A stretch of 64,000 nt of DNA from Plazaster borealis (taxonomy: Eukaryota > Echinodermata > Asteroidea > Forcipulatida > Labidiasteridae): contig CM037473.1 in NCBI GenBank assembly GCA_021014325.1, positions 23,550,822-23,614,821 on the forward strand. Reading direction: 5' to 3'. Positions 45,985 to 56,576 of the stretch are shown here, in pieces. Within the stretch, counting starts at the first letter, position 1. The number at the start of each line of letters is the position of its first letter. Under the pieces are notes generated by a model. The model searched no databases. It was not told the DNA's origin and saw nothing but the letters and a program-made list of their open reading frames with translations. The position numbers and the translations under genes are program-made.

Positions 45985-46225
45985 TCTTGTCATTCCTTAT
46001 GGAGGTTGCGCTGTCTGATTTTTATCAACTTTTGATATGAAGAAAGGGGGCACATCTCAAAATTTGTTCAGCTGTTACTTTTATAACACATGAATTGTGT
46101 GGAGATTGTGACACAGAATGTAAAATTTCCTTTATGACCTATCGTATCTTGCCTGCCAGAAAGGCCCTGAAATGTACAAGATAACTCTTTTTGTAAACAA
46201 AGGTTACATGGTTTATATTGTCACC
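45985..46225. repeat. Dispersed repeat shared (inverted) with 31.7 kb
   Basis: TTTGTTCAGCTGTTACTTTT, GTGACACAGAATGTAAAATT and TATCTTGCCTGCCAGAAAGG are the reverse of phrases in 31680-31860. Confidence 0.65.
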
Positions 46226-47149
46226 AACTAAGGCAAAGTCTTATAAAACTTGCAAATCCAGCATTATTCTGAGGGTTATTTGACCATCCTTACTTTGTGT
46301 TTGTCTCTTTTACAGCTCTGTGTACAAAAATCCCATTGAACATGCTTTTGAGGAACATTCGGAGTATCCCACTTGCTTCTTCCTCCATGGTCTTATTTAG
46401 TCGTTACAAATAAAGGTCCATGTCAATAAGTAACTCTCACATGTGTAAGAACATTGTTTAAGTGAGATTTACACACACTGTACCCACCAGCCCTTTAATC
46501 TTGCTTAGTACCCTTGACATTCTTTTGCCATGATGCTGGAGTGCTCCTCTAATGCTTTTTATTGAGCTATTCGCTGTTGACAAGAGGGCAGTGCAACATG
46601 TTCCTACATAAATACTTGATGATATTGATGAATGGGGCCATAACTATCCCTGAAGCTCCCACAATCACAATTATTTGACCTGTGGTCATCCCAAGCACTG
46701 GCTTAATTGGGTCACCAAGGATAGTTGGTTTGTAAACAATATACGTAAACTAAGTCTGTTGGTTTAACCTCTTTTTGGTCTTTGTTTGTAAACACAAGGA
46801 AGAGGTCGGAACTCACCAACTTTACAGAAGGTTCTCATTAGAATTAGTTAAAAAGTATATGGCATTAGGCCAGTGTTGTTATTGATAATGATATAATGGG
46901 CAGTTTAGCATTGGAGTTTGTTGATCTTTGCTCTTTGGTTAATCAAAGCAGGAAGAATCGGCATGTTGAGAATGAGCAATGTAAGGATTTTTCATGAGAG
47001 GGGTGGGGGAGCTGTTCTGTTCTGGTTGGAATGTTCAGGTCGTCAATGATGGGATATCTGACTAAAATTGCTTCAGGCCGAGTCTCAAATTATATTCAGG
47101 GCTTCTTTACCATCCTTCTTTCATCTCAAATTAATAAACAACAATTGAG
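46226..47149. other. Unassigned DNA
   Basis: No recognisable feature was seen. Confidence 0.4.
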
Positions 47150-47415
47150 AGACTCCTATATACGAATTTTGTCCCTGGAATTTGGGGTTTTCCTCTCGCA
47201 TCTAAAACCGAAACTTCCTTCCTTGTCTGCTCTCCATTGGGTTCTTGGCTAGTACAGTGATTAAGTTCACTTTTCTGAGAGTCCTTGGCTTCACAACCAG
47301 AATAAATGAAATGAAATAAGGCGGGATTCAAATAAGCTTAGATTCAAACCCACAACCCCACATGTCTTTCACACGACCGCCAAGTGTGATGTGATGAGAG
47401 GCCAGTTTAAATCCT
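47150..47415. mobile_element. Type 2 SINE tail and antisense third-type SINE head
   Basis: 47150-47260 has GGGGTTTTCCTCTCGCATCT like the type 2 SINE body. 47335-47370 has ATTCAAACCCACAACCCCAC, an antisense box B. Confidence 0.5.
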
Positions 47416-47907
47416 GTAACTAGCTGTTGGTATTACAACCATGAAGTAAAAATAATTGCATGAGGGATTAAGAATATTCTTTTTTACAGAACATAAAGCC
47501 AATGACTTCAAGCTTCATCCTTTTTTTGTTGGGGGGGGGGGTGGTGGTTATTTAAAACAAAATCTTGCTATTTTTTAAGAGAATACATCATTGGTTTGGG
47601 GACTTGTGAATGAATTTCCATCCTTTATTTTTGCTATCGCACTTTCCCTTTAAGACGTTGGTTGGCACCATATTGAAATAATTCCCATGAATGCTCTCTT
47701 TATTGATAAATCCTTCTCTCCATCATGGCATCTTAGGGCACTGTATGCATCCTCCTTTAGCTAAGTACATTCCAAGAGTTCCTTAGATGCAGGGCAGAGC
47801 ATTTTGGGAGAAGATACCAACATCTTATCTGTCATTCTACTTGTCAGATGAACTCGGGGTTTAGCAGGATTCATTTAGAGGAATTCAGTGAAGACAAACT
47901 GTAAGGC

Positions 47908-48149
47908 AGGCCACGAACTAAAAGCATTTTGTTTACAGTCCTTCATTTTAAGAAATATGAAGAGAGCTATAAACTGCTAGTAGGCTATGAACTAAAAACA
48001 TTCTGGTTACAGTCCTTCATTTTAAGAAATATGAAGAGAGATATAAACTGCCAGCAGGCCATGAACTAAAAACATTCTGTTTACAGTCCTTCATTTTAAA
48101 AATTATGAAGAGAGCTATAAGCTGCTACTAGGCCATGAACTAAAAAAAT
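47908..48149 (+). repeat. 74-bp tandem repeat, about 3.3 copies
   Basis: Units start at AGGC near 47908, 47982, 48056 and 48130, each 74 bp apart. They share GAACTAAAA, TTACAGTCCTTCATTTTAA and ATATGAAGAGAG. Confidence 0.9.
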
Positions 48150-48185
48150 TAATGATTGGGAGCGAAAAGGATTGACCTCCATTTT

Positions 48186-48640
48186 TTAAAGGTGATGGTC
48201 TGCCGTAGGTTGATTTTCAAAAGTCAAGGTTCTTTTGTATTTGTTTTAAAAGTGTATCTATATTAGCATAAAAACTTACTTGGTAACAAGCAACAGAGAG
48301 CTGTTAATAGTATAACACATTGTAGGAAACGACTCCCTCTGAAGTAACATAGTTTTTGAGAAAGAGGTAATTTCTCACTAAAATAAAAAAAACTTCTTGC
48401 AAGAAGTTTTTATTCCTATCTGAAAGCACACAAATTTGTACAACAAGTGTGTTTTTTCTTTCATCATTTTCTTGCAACTTCGATGACCAATTGAGCCCAA
48501 ATTTTCACAGGCTTGTTATTTTATGCATATGTTGGGATACACCAAGTGAGAACAATTACCAAACGTGTACGATGCCTTTAAAGGTGATGGTCTGCCCTAG
48601 GTTGATTTTCAAAAGTCAAGGTTTTCTTCAAAGTGTATCT
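48186..48640. mobile_element. Family H element flanked by a 60-bp direct repeat
   Basis: The H copy (48246-48581, reverse orientation to 58495) ends CCTTTAA. TTAAAGGTGATGGTCTGCC and TAGGTTGATTTTCAAAAGTC occur at 48186 and again at 48578. Confidence 0.7.
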
Positions 48641-49519
48641 GCTCATTTGCACCATCCCTGTTCTGGTGGTGTGGACAGAAATGTTTGCTTTCCTCTCCAC
48701 AGTGATGAGAATAATATTGTCGAAACAACAGACGTTGAAAATGTCAGGCCAGTGAAAGAGACTTGACAGGGCTTCCCTGCCATATATAATGCATCTAGGA
48801 CTTGGCAACAGAGAGCAAAATCATGACCAATTGACTTTATGGCATGCCATTAATGTTTATGTGACAGGAATTAATTCCCTTCACTTTTTGAGAGGTATTG
48901 GTAACTTAAAGGTGTGGTATATATAGTTGAGAGTTTTTGTTTGGTCTGATGTTGTTGTTGTTCATTATGGTGGGGAGGTGGGCGGGGAGAACGTCATACG
49001 AGGCAAATCTAATGGGGGTCATTCCCCTGGTTTAACTCCAGGATGACACATAAACTTTTGTGGTAGGCCTTTTTCATGGGGTGTTTCTCGACCAATGACA
49101 TGTCACAATCCAGCACAAAGTTTGCGCATCCACCGAGTTCATTAAACTTCAAAACACAACAAATTTGTTACTGAGACCCACAATGTATATGTGTGGAGAA
49201 CAAGGGGCATCCAAGTTTAAAAAGTGGTTCACCCATTGTAACAATTCCTTGCTCCAATAGAAACTTTGAGAGAATAATTTGTTGGGGGACATTTATCAAA
49301 CTCATAGAAATGCTTTAGCCAGGGGTAAACGAAAGTTCAACTCTTAGAATTTTGGCCCATGCCTTGTGGCAAAATATTTTTATTCTTGGTCATCAATAGG
49401 TATCTCATATGGAAGAATCGTTGAATAATGGAAGTAGATTTGAGGGCGGTTTTGTGGTAGTACCATGGAAATATTTCTTATTGTATTGGGGTCGGAAAGA
49501 GCTGGCGGTGTAACAACTA
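48641..49519. other. Unassigned DNA
   Basis: A pyrimidine tract and AG at 48684-48702 precede a 21-codon acidic frame to a stop, listed under rejected items. Nothing else was seen. Confidence 0.35.
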
Positions 49520-49672
49520 GGGATTTATGGCTTCTGACTGGCACAAAGATATTGACAAAATAGGGAGACCGCCAACATAAGGCTAGATAGCTCAGTTGGT
49601 AGAGTGCCGGCACATTAAACCGGAAGTCGCTGGTTCAAATCCTGCTGTAGTCAATTTTTCTTTGTTCAACTT
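49520..49672 (+). mobile_element. Asn-type SINE, plus copy
   Basis: ATTGACAAAATAGGGAGACC, box A TAGCTCAGTTGGTAGAGTGC, anticodon arm CACATTAAACCGG, box B GGTTCAAATCC and tail TTTTTCTTTGTTCAAC. Confidence 0.8.
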
Positions 49673-49789
49673 CAAATCAACGAGGGATTTAGTGATTATT
49701 TTACCTAAGCTTCAAGAGGTACAAATGTATGAAAATTGCTGCAGCTACTTGTGACGCGTTTGCAATTAAACTAGGGACATGACTAGAGC

Positions 49790-50050
49790 AAGCTAGTCGA
49801 AACTGTGAGACCAATTAAGAACCCACTCCGTGGCAGTGAAACGAGAAGTCCCCTCGATCCACTAAGCGAAATGAGTAGTCCCGAACGATTTCCTACCTAC
49901 CGCCCAGGTAGTAGTTAAGAAGCAGGACAGTTCTTTTCAGAACTTGGTAGTCACCCGACTTCCGAAAAATCTACTCTGCGGCAGTAGAATTGTCTCCCGA
50001 TTTCCGAAATCTACTCCGCGGCAGTAGAACATAGCAAGACAAGTTCTCAA
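49790..50050 (+). repeat. Repeat with GGCAGT(A)GAA units, possible retroelement end
   Basis: CTCCGTGGCAGTGAAA (49826), CTCTGCGGCAGTAGAA (49974) and CTCCGCGGCAGTAGAA (50014) recur. The last two lie in a 42-bp direct duplication with CGAxTTCCGAAA. AGTTCTTTTCAGAACTT is a short palindrome. Class unknown. Confidence 0.5.
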
Positions 50051-50403
50051 AGAACTTTCTCCAAGCAATGTTTCATTTTACATTTGTTCAGAGGCGTTGC
50101 TCAATAAGTTTTTTGGGAGAGCAAGAGGGGCTTATGCCAAGTTTTTAAATTTAGGCTTTGGGAAATTGGCAAAGGAAATTTTGTTCTGCCCCACTGGAAC
50201 ATATCTTAGCTATACACTACTGCATCTGTTTCATTTTCCATCAAGTTGAATTTTTTCATGTTGTAAATAACATCTATCTACCTATCTTTGTATTCCTGGA
50301 GGAGCATAGGGTCGCTTCTGGCGGCTAATAATAGTCTAAAAAGTATGGTACTTATGTATACTTGCATTATCTGCATGTGCCAGGAAGTGGGGGAAAATAG
50401 ACT

Positions 50404-50500
50404 TGTTGTGTCGTGGCTGAGCAGTCAAGTTCTGTTGGTGGATTCATCAGAGGTTGGTTCAAATCCTGGTTGTGACACTCAAGTGTTCCTGGTCATGGAT
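50404..50500 (+). mobile_element. Leu-tRNA SINE, head only
   Basis: GTCGTGGCTGAGCAGTCAAG, box B GGTTCAAATCCTGG and GTGACAC match the Leu-SINE head. Confidence 0.65.
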
Positions 50501-50605
50501 TTAGTGCACGTTCATAGCAGACTTATTTTGGTTGCGACAATCAAATTTTGAGACGGTCATTTTGGTGGTTCTTCAAATATTTCAGATGGAACTAACTTTC
50601 TTATA

Positions 50606-50758
50606 CACCCCTTGCATATGATGTCACAAGCTCGAACAGTGCCCTCACTGGGGTCAAAGGAAGACCTGTCATTGGCTGAGAGTTGTGCGTCGCGTGTTTG
50701 CCCTTGTATGTTTCCGTTGTTTGACCTCAGCGATGGCGGCCAATGCAAAGGGTCTGTT
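50606..50758 (+). mobile_element. Family F element
   Basis: CCCCTTGCATATGATGTCAC, TTGGCTGAGAGTTGTGCG and GCCAATGCAAAGGGTC match 17955-18090 in reverse. Confidence 0.7.
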
Positions 50759-51365
50759 AGTTAGCTTTTAGATTGAAAAAATAATCTTCGTCTTTGATAA
50801 GTACCAATACCGTACTTTGTCTGTAACGTAGATGTGTGAATCTTGTCAGGGAAACAAACTACAAAGTTTGGAAAAGAAAAAAAACCAGGTTGTAGTTTTT
50901 GGAACATTTGGTTGCAGACCCTTGTATTTCTATCGTCACGTTCTCTGTTTAATCGTGACTGACTGAATTATAATCTAGTTCATTGACCTGTCGTACTTCA
51001 GCATAACAATGCATCCTGGTATAAAGACCATTGTCTTCTCAGGTACAACAACCTTTTCCAGTGCTAGTCAAATGCAAAATGTAACCTGCACAGAGGTCAG
51101 GTTGCAACCCACATTTTTAGGGAGCCTAAGGCAATAGTACTCACTTCTTTCTGTTCCGAACCAGACTAAAAAAAGGTTTAGTGGACGTGTACAGCCTACA
51201 CCTACGTGCACATCAATAGTGTTGGTTAAATGGAAAGTACTTTATTGTTGTTACACATGTATATACTGCACACACAGATCCTTGTCTGGTGGAACAAGTG
51301 TCATCCTTTAAGTTTTCAAGTATACTGCCGCGGTGCTCCAAAATTTAATATATGGGCATCATTTT
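50759..51365. other. Unassigned DNA
   Basis: No recognisable feature was seen. Confidence 0.4.
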
Positions 51366-51530
51366 TGCTCAGTGGTTTCTTTCCCTGCCTTTCACCTCTG
51401 TGGACCCCGGTTCGAATTCCACCTCAGACTGGAGCCTTGCATGTGGATTGGGTTTTCAGTTCCTACCTGATTGTGTGTGTTTTTCCCATCTTGGGTTTTC
51501 CTCTCACAAAGCAGAACAATGAAATAGATA
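51366..51530 (+). mobile_element. tRNA-derived SINE, type 2
   Basis: GCTCAGTGGTTTCTTTCCC, box B CCCGGTTCGAATTCC and GAGCCTTGCATGTGGATTGG match 37473. Confidence 0.75.
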
Positions 51531-52916
51531 CACCATTCCTAAACAAGTGCTGGTTGTGTGCCATCTTAACAAAATAACACCAACATGTACTCCCAGACTC
51601 ATGAATTATTATTGGATAAATTGTGTTCAGGCGGTCACAGCAAATGTAATCTCTCATCAGTATTGTCATTGTGTAAGATTCCTGAATGATTCCACTTAGC
51701 TACTACAACTCAATCATGACATACAATGAAAACATAAATGTACAGGAGCTATAATACCAAGTGTCAATTCCAATTCCCCTTCACTTCATTCATCTGAACA
51801 CAGTCCTCCTAATTCCACCCTCTGTTGTAACCCAGAGTGACAGAATTACTACCCCCTCCCCCTCTTCAACTTTAATGGGCCACCTAATAGCATTTAACTG
51901 TGGTGGCTGGGATTGTGCTGTCACAATGGGTCGTTTTATTACCCTGCAGGGGGGTGTAGAAGATTAATTACCAAGTGGTTAAATACAAATGGCTTCTGGT
52001 GTCTGGCATCCTGTCCAGAATTAAGGTCAAACTCACAGTTTTTATCAAGCTCAGGGTTTTCTATTTTTCAGGGGGAAATTGTGTTGTTGCGTACTAAGAG
52101 CGCACAGTGTACATGTTTGCTCAAGGGAAAATACCATGCAGAGAACAATCTGGACCCAGTTTCATTAAGTAGCTTTGAAAATATTACTCGCAAATGTTAT
52201 TTGTAAAGTGAATGTTGGCAGGGAACACCAGTCACCGACCATTTCATTCCATGGCATTTTGGCTGATGAACAGGGGCATAGCAAAGGCATTTTCTTTGGA
52301 TGGAAACCAATTTGACGACTGGCGTTTCCATTCATTCACGTGATTGTTAGGAATGGAAACCAGTTTGCCGTCTTGGGGATTACCAAAATTTTCCACGATT
52401 TCAAAGAAATAGTAGGAGCACCCAGCACGGAACCACACCTTTAAGTGTCGTACACAGCCCAATTTTACTGTCTGTGAGACTGTTTGAACCTTTGAGCAGC
52501 CTCTAAAATGTTTTCTGAAGACCATCCACAAACAAGTTAAAGAAACTTTCACAGTTTATTTTGTAATACTGTTTGTTGGGATGAATCTCCATAAAACTTA
52601 ATGTTGTACTGCCCCTTTAACTGTGACTCCCTCATTTTTCTTTGAATACAGTTTTGTATGGACCCTATATAGGCCAATTTAATACAGGCATACTCAATGG
52701 GCTTTTGTGTGTATTATAAATGTAGCCCTGTACCCATAGGCAATCAGTCATCCATTCAATACAAATTGCAATGAGTGACTTTGTAGTCTTTGAATGAAAT
52801 CTGCCAAGCAAGTTTCTGATGGAAGTTTGAACTACTGCTTCTAGAAGAAAGTAAATACAAATCAATGAGGCATCTCCGCCTAACAATGCTTCATTTGCGC
52901 AAAGCCGTTATAACAA
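51531..52916. other. Unassigned DNA
   Basis: 52146-52205 resembles one end of family I (CCCAGTTTCATTAAGTAGC). Frames at 51913-52206 and 52552-52244 have no recognised domain. Confidence 0.35.
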
Positions 52917-53100
52917 TAACCCTTTGGAAACCGTTGCAGCCACAATCAGCTTGTACCAAAAATGGCCGCAAGATTTGATCTATTTCCGTTCACAGAAAGA
53001 GGTCATAAGTGAAAGTCATGTCCAGAATTGACATTTTGCAATGTTTCCCATGTTGACATACTATTTACATTTGTTAAACAAAACGCAATTTCTGTTTCAT
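52917..53100 (+). repeat. Family M repeat
   Basis: AACCCTTTGGAAACCGTTGC, CAGCTTGTACCAAAAATGG and AATTGACATTTTGCAATGTT match 40615. Confidence 0.65.
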
Positions 53101-53164
53101 ATTGGGGTATTTTGGCTTTTTTAAATTTTTTAAATTGAGTACACAAATCAACATTAGCAGCCAT

Positions 53165-53360
53165 TTGTTTCAGCTGAATATTGCAGTGTCTACTTGAATG
53201 TTGAGAAAACAGCAAAAACTCTCACGGTATTTTCATCAAGATTGTCGAATCCATCCTGGTTTAGCGAGGTGACGGAGGGTACCAACTGTACCTCTGGCCT
53301 CAGTATTCACAAACAGTCAACACCAAGGAAATTTGAATCTTCAAAAGTCTCCGTTAGGAG
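53165..53360 (+). mobile_element. Family G internal fragment
   Basis: GTGTCTACTTGAATGTTGAG, CGAATCCATCCTGG and GGTACCAACTGTACCTCTGG match the middle of 1978-2409. Confidence 0.6.
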
Positions 53361-53510
53361 ATTCAAAAGGTTCAATTTGATTTCTAATCAACGTGTGCTT
53401 TTCAGACGAAAAACATTTGCAGGTTGCTTTAATACTACCATTACCACCTTTATAACAAGTAGGCTTTCGAGTAAAAATTACACACTTTTTTAATTTGCTA
53501 TTTTTATCTA

Positions 53511-53540
53511 TGTTTATTTATTTATTTATTTATTTATTTA
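53511..53540 (+). repeat. (TTTA)n microsatellite
   Basis: About seven TTTA units in a row. Confidence 0.9.
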
Positions 53541-54288
53541 AAAAACAATTTTTGGAGGGGGGGATGGTCATAACCAAAGAATAACCCAAAAAATAAATCA
53601 AGATGGCTGTATAGTGATGATCAATCTATATTGAGTCCAACCATTTTACAAAATATTGGCCTATTTTACCTACAGCACACAAACATGCTCAACAAAGGAA
53701 AAGTATGTTTATCTTGTTTATTCTGCGAGGTTCCTCTAAAATGTTTCCTCTACAAATAAATTTTATTTGGCATAATAAGCTGTGTTTCTGCTCTGTGACA
53801 TAAGTCCCAGTTAAATAAAAATTTCAGGCAACACTGCACCCAAAGAGCGTTTTGGTAAATTACAGGTGGGCAGTCATTGTACCTGTATAAAGGCAGTCAT
53901 TCAACTGTGATATCCCAATTTTCGTTTTGGCCTTGGTCCAAAGAATCTCTGAACAAAAACACAATCCCACTCTCTTGTGTACAATCGATCCCTGCTTGGT
54001 GTTCGCCCATGAAACCGTAACCCGTAGACGTGATTGCAGAGTTCCGGTTTGAGACAACTTTTAACTTGAACCCTTTTTACCAAAGTTTCGGATACAAGAA
54101 ACGGCGCATGGATTTTGGATCAGTTTACAACACAAGACGTTGAGAATGAAAATACGCGGAAAAACAAACCACTCTGTTTTGGCAAAGTCTAACATCAGCC
54201 AAACAGCTGTTAGTCCTAACGTCTCAAGATATAAACCCTTGAAGAAATGATAACAATCGCAAAAATATAAAAATCGTTGTTTCACGGT
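53541..54288. other. Unassigned DNA
   Basis: No recognisable feature was seen. Confidence 0.4.
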
Positions 54289-54601
54289 CCAACCTTTATT
54301 TGGTTTTCCTGTGAATTCCCATGGATATATTAATAAAGGGAAGTTCTTATAATGGAATTCTTATGATGGAAGCCTGCTGAAACAGATCATCGAACCATAT
54401 TTAACTCTGGCAATAAGAAATGACGCAGCATCCATTGATTTCGTCTCACAATTATTTCATCTATCGAGTAATAAACGACAAGGGAAACTGACTGGGCAAA
54501 TTTTAAATGATTTGGGGTTGAACAAAGAAAAAATAATTTCATTTTACAACCTTCATTTGTTTTTTCTGTGAATTTGGTCGTATTAATAAAGGGAAGTTCC
54601 A
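54289..54601 (+). repeat. Direct repeat pair, about 256 bp apart
   Basis: ACCTTTATTTGG..., TCCTGTGAATT and ATTAATAAAGGGAAGTTC occur at 54289-54345 and again at 54547-54601. Confidence 0.6.
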
Positions 54602-54979
54602 AAATGTAGAGAAAGGGGGTTTAAGTTTTAATATTTAGCGTAGAATGCGAAATACAAAAATAAGGGTTCTTTTGTCAGACTTCCTTCTTGAAATTACAAA
54701 AAAGAGTATCTTTTAGGGACTATTGAATCCCTGGCAAATCCTACATTAAATATTTTCTTTTGTAATTATATTTTATGTTGAATAAAGCTCTAGATTTCAT
54801 CTCAGAGTAGAGATGGCTTTTCCATGCACCACTATGTTTACCTTGCAAGCACTGTAAACCAGATAGATGGCAACGAAAATATTTAGGGGGGATTTCGGAT
54901 CAGATATTGAAAACATTACTTTGGGTACACATTTTAACAGGGAGTACCATGCCAGGGTCTTGCTGGACAACCTCTAAAA

Positions 54980-55205
54980 CTTATCTTTTAAGAATTTATG
55001 ATTCAGCAGCTTGTCTAGTTTGTCAGGTCAAAGGTCAGGGACATATCACTCGGCTTCTCTATTCTCTACACTGGCTCCCAGTAACTCAGCCCATCACATA
55101 CAAGACTCCCACTTACTGATTCTTCTTAGCACTATCAGTTAATGGCCATGCATCTACATTTCTTCAAAGTTTAATTTCTTCGAAAGTTCCAACATCTTCT
55201 TTCAA
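54980..55205 (+). mobile_element. LINE polymerase fragment, 5' part
   Basis: The plus frame encodes RIYDSAACLVCQVKGQGHIT then LLYSLHWLPVTQPITYKT. This matches the CR1/L2-type polymerase motif (QNSAARLVxxxxxxxHITPxLxxLHWLPVxxRIxYKI). Stops follow at 55117. It resumes beyond a SINE at 55456. Confidence 0.75.
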
Positions 55206-55209
55206 TAGA

Positions 55210-55455
55210 GGGATCAGGTTGGCTCAGTGGTTTCTTACCCTGGCTTTCACCTCTGTGGACCCCAGTTCGAATCCCACCTTAGATCGGAGCTTTGCATGTG
55301 GATTGGGTTTTCAGTCCCTATACCTTATTGCGTGGGTTTTCCCCATTGGGGTTTTCCTCACATCTAAAACTGAACAATTCTTCTTGTTTCCTATTCATCC
55401 TGTTATTGGCGCTCATTTATTGGCGCTCATTGTGCTGTTGGATGTGTAAAAAAAT
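55210..55455 (+). mobile_element. Type 2 SINE inserted in the LINE
   Basis: GGTTGGCTCAGTGGTTTCTT, box B CCCAGTTCGAATCCCACC, GCATGTGGATTGGGTTTTC and TTGGCGCTCAT, repeated twice near the end. Confidence 0.75.
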
Positions 55456-55670
55456 AAACCATACAACTCTCAAATTTACTTGCAAATGGTTCACATACTT
55501 AAACTTGCTATGGCCAACTTGCTTTCACTGTAGCCGCAACAATTGGAAGAATCTCCCTCTTCGTATCCATTAAGCTACCTCTGCTGATCCATTCAGACCT
55601 CTCTTAATGACTTGTTTTTATTCCAGGTTTAAGAGCTTTAAAACGCCGGTATTAACTGCTATATAAATTG
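55456..55670 (+). mobile_element. LINE polymerase fragment, 3' part
   Basis: Despite frame breaks the sequence reads TCFHCSRNNWKNLPLRIH and then a RFKSFKT-like tail, ending GCTATATAAATTG. This is the LINE tail expected after the 54980 fragment. The bHLH exon begins only 44 bp later. Confidence 0.55.
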
Positions 55671-55713
55671 TCATACACTCTCAGTCATGTTTATATATTT
55701 TACTTTTTGACAG

Positions 55714-55875
55714 GCCCGCAAGCGGACATCAACCAATTTGATCGACGCACCCAGAACAAACTTTTGGAACAGAAGAGGCGGGATTCCCTGAAGAACTCCA
55801 TAGATAACCTGAAGAATGCCCTTCCCGACGGCCGTAACCTGACAGACCAGACTCAGCAGAGTGTACTATTAAAAG
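55714..55875 (+). CDS. Internal exon encoding a bHLH DNA-binding/dimerisation domain
   Basis: This exon encodes about 54 residues of a nuclear basic helix-loop-helix factor; the family binds E-box-like DNA as dimers. A T-rich tract ending in CAG precedes position 55714, and AAAAG|GTAGGT follows 55875. Both junctions are phase 1 and the frame is open throughout. The peptide opens PQADINQFD, then RRTQNKLLEQKRRDSLK (basic region into helix 1), then NSIDNLKNALPD (end of helix 1), a loop of about 12 residues (GRNLTDQTQQ), and SVLLK starting helix 2. The E-x-K-R-R-D core and Leu-Pro at the end of helix 1 are typical bHLH signatures. Loop length and NKL/SVLL resemble the Myc/Max/Mxd/Mnt network; DEC-type factors also look similar, so I give no symbol. 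Oddity: the RRT-QN spacing to the invariant Glu seems one residue longer than in Myc. The rest of helix 2 and any zipper must lie in later exons, not found here. Confidence 0.8.
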
Positions 55876-55939
55876 GTAGGTTAATACCCTTTTAAAACCC
55901 TAACCATGCATATGCACAAAATGGTAAAAGTTGTTGTAA

Positions 55940-56215
55940 TCTGTTACATTTGGCAGGCAACTCAGATGTCATTCTTTGACAGAATTTGTTGCATTTAGCA
56001 GTCAAGTGACTTCATATTGTTGTTGCATTTTGTTGTAGTCACCACTACACTTATGTGCAGACTGTTACATTTAGCAGGGCAAACCCCCTTGCTCAGTCCT
56101 AACACAAACAACATGCCTGTACATGTACAATGCAACAAAATCCCTTGTTGCATTTTGTTACATTTAGCATGGTTCTCATTTCAACTGTGTTGCATTCTGT
56201 TGTATTTGGCAGGGT
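55940..56215 (+). repeat. Irregular TGTTRCATTTRGCAG repeats in the intron
   Basis: CTGTTACATTTGGCAGG, TTGTTGCATTTAGCAG, CTGTTACATTTAGCAGG, TTGTTACATTTAGCATGG and CTGTTGTATTTGGCAGG occur at irregular spacing just after the exon. Confidence 0.65.
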
Positions 56216-56287
56216 ATGTGGAGGGACCCTGATGGGGGTTAGGGTTACGGTTCAACATTTTTACAAGCGTGTGTCGATCCTTACCTG

Positions 56288-56484
56288 GGTCCAATTTCAT
56301 AGAGCTGCTTATAGCACAAAAAGTAGCTGAGCACAACATAATTATGCTTACCAGAATAAGGTGAGCAGCCAAAATACCATGTCACATGCACCATTTATGA
56401 CTGGTATCCTGCTCCTTTTTCCTTAGCAGAAAATCGTTAAGCAATATTTTCTGCTGTAAGCAGCTCTATGAAATTGGGCCCTGG
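56288..56484. mobile_element. Family I foldback MITE, well-preserved
   Basis: It starts GGGTCCAATTTCATAGAGCT and ends AGCTCTATGAAATTGGGCCC, with the core CATGTCACATGCACCATTTA. Confidence 0.85.
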
Positions 56485-56576
56485 AAATGGTTTGCCCAGG
56501 AGAAGCTAATTTTCTAAGTAGTGGACAACTTTTAAAAGATTAAGTAATAAACCACAAGGAAAACTGACTGGGTAAA

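Noticed and set aside
48701..48766. Possible terminal exon: pyrimidine tract, AG, then a 21-codon acidic frame to TGA
   Set aside because: Too short to judge, no partner donor identified, and it lies between the two candidate exons of the bHLH gene.
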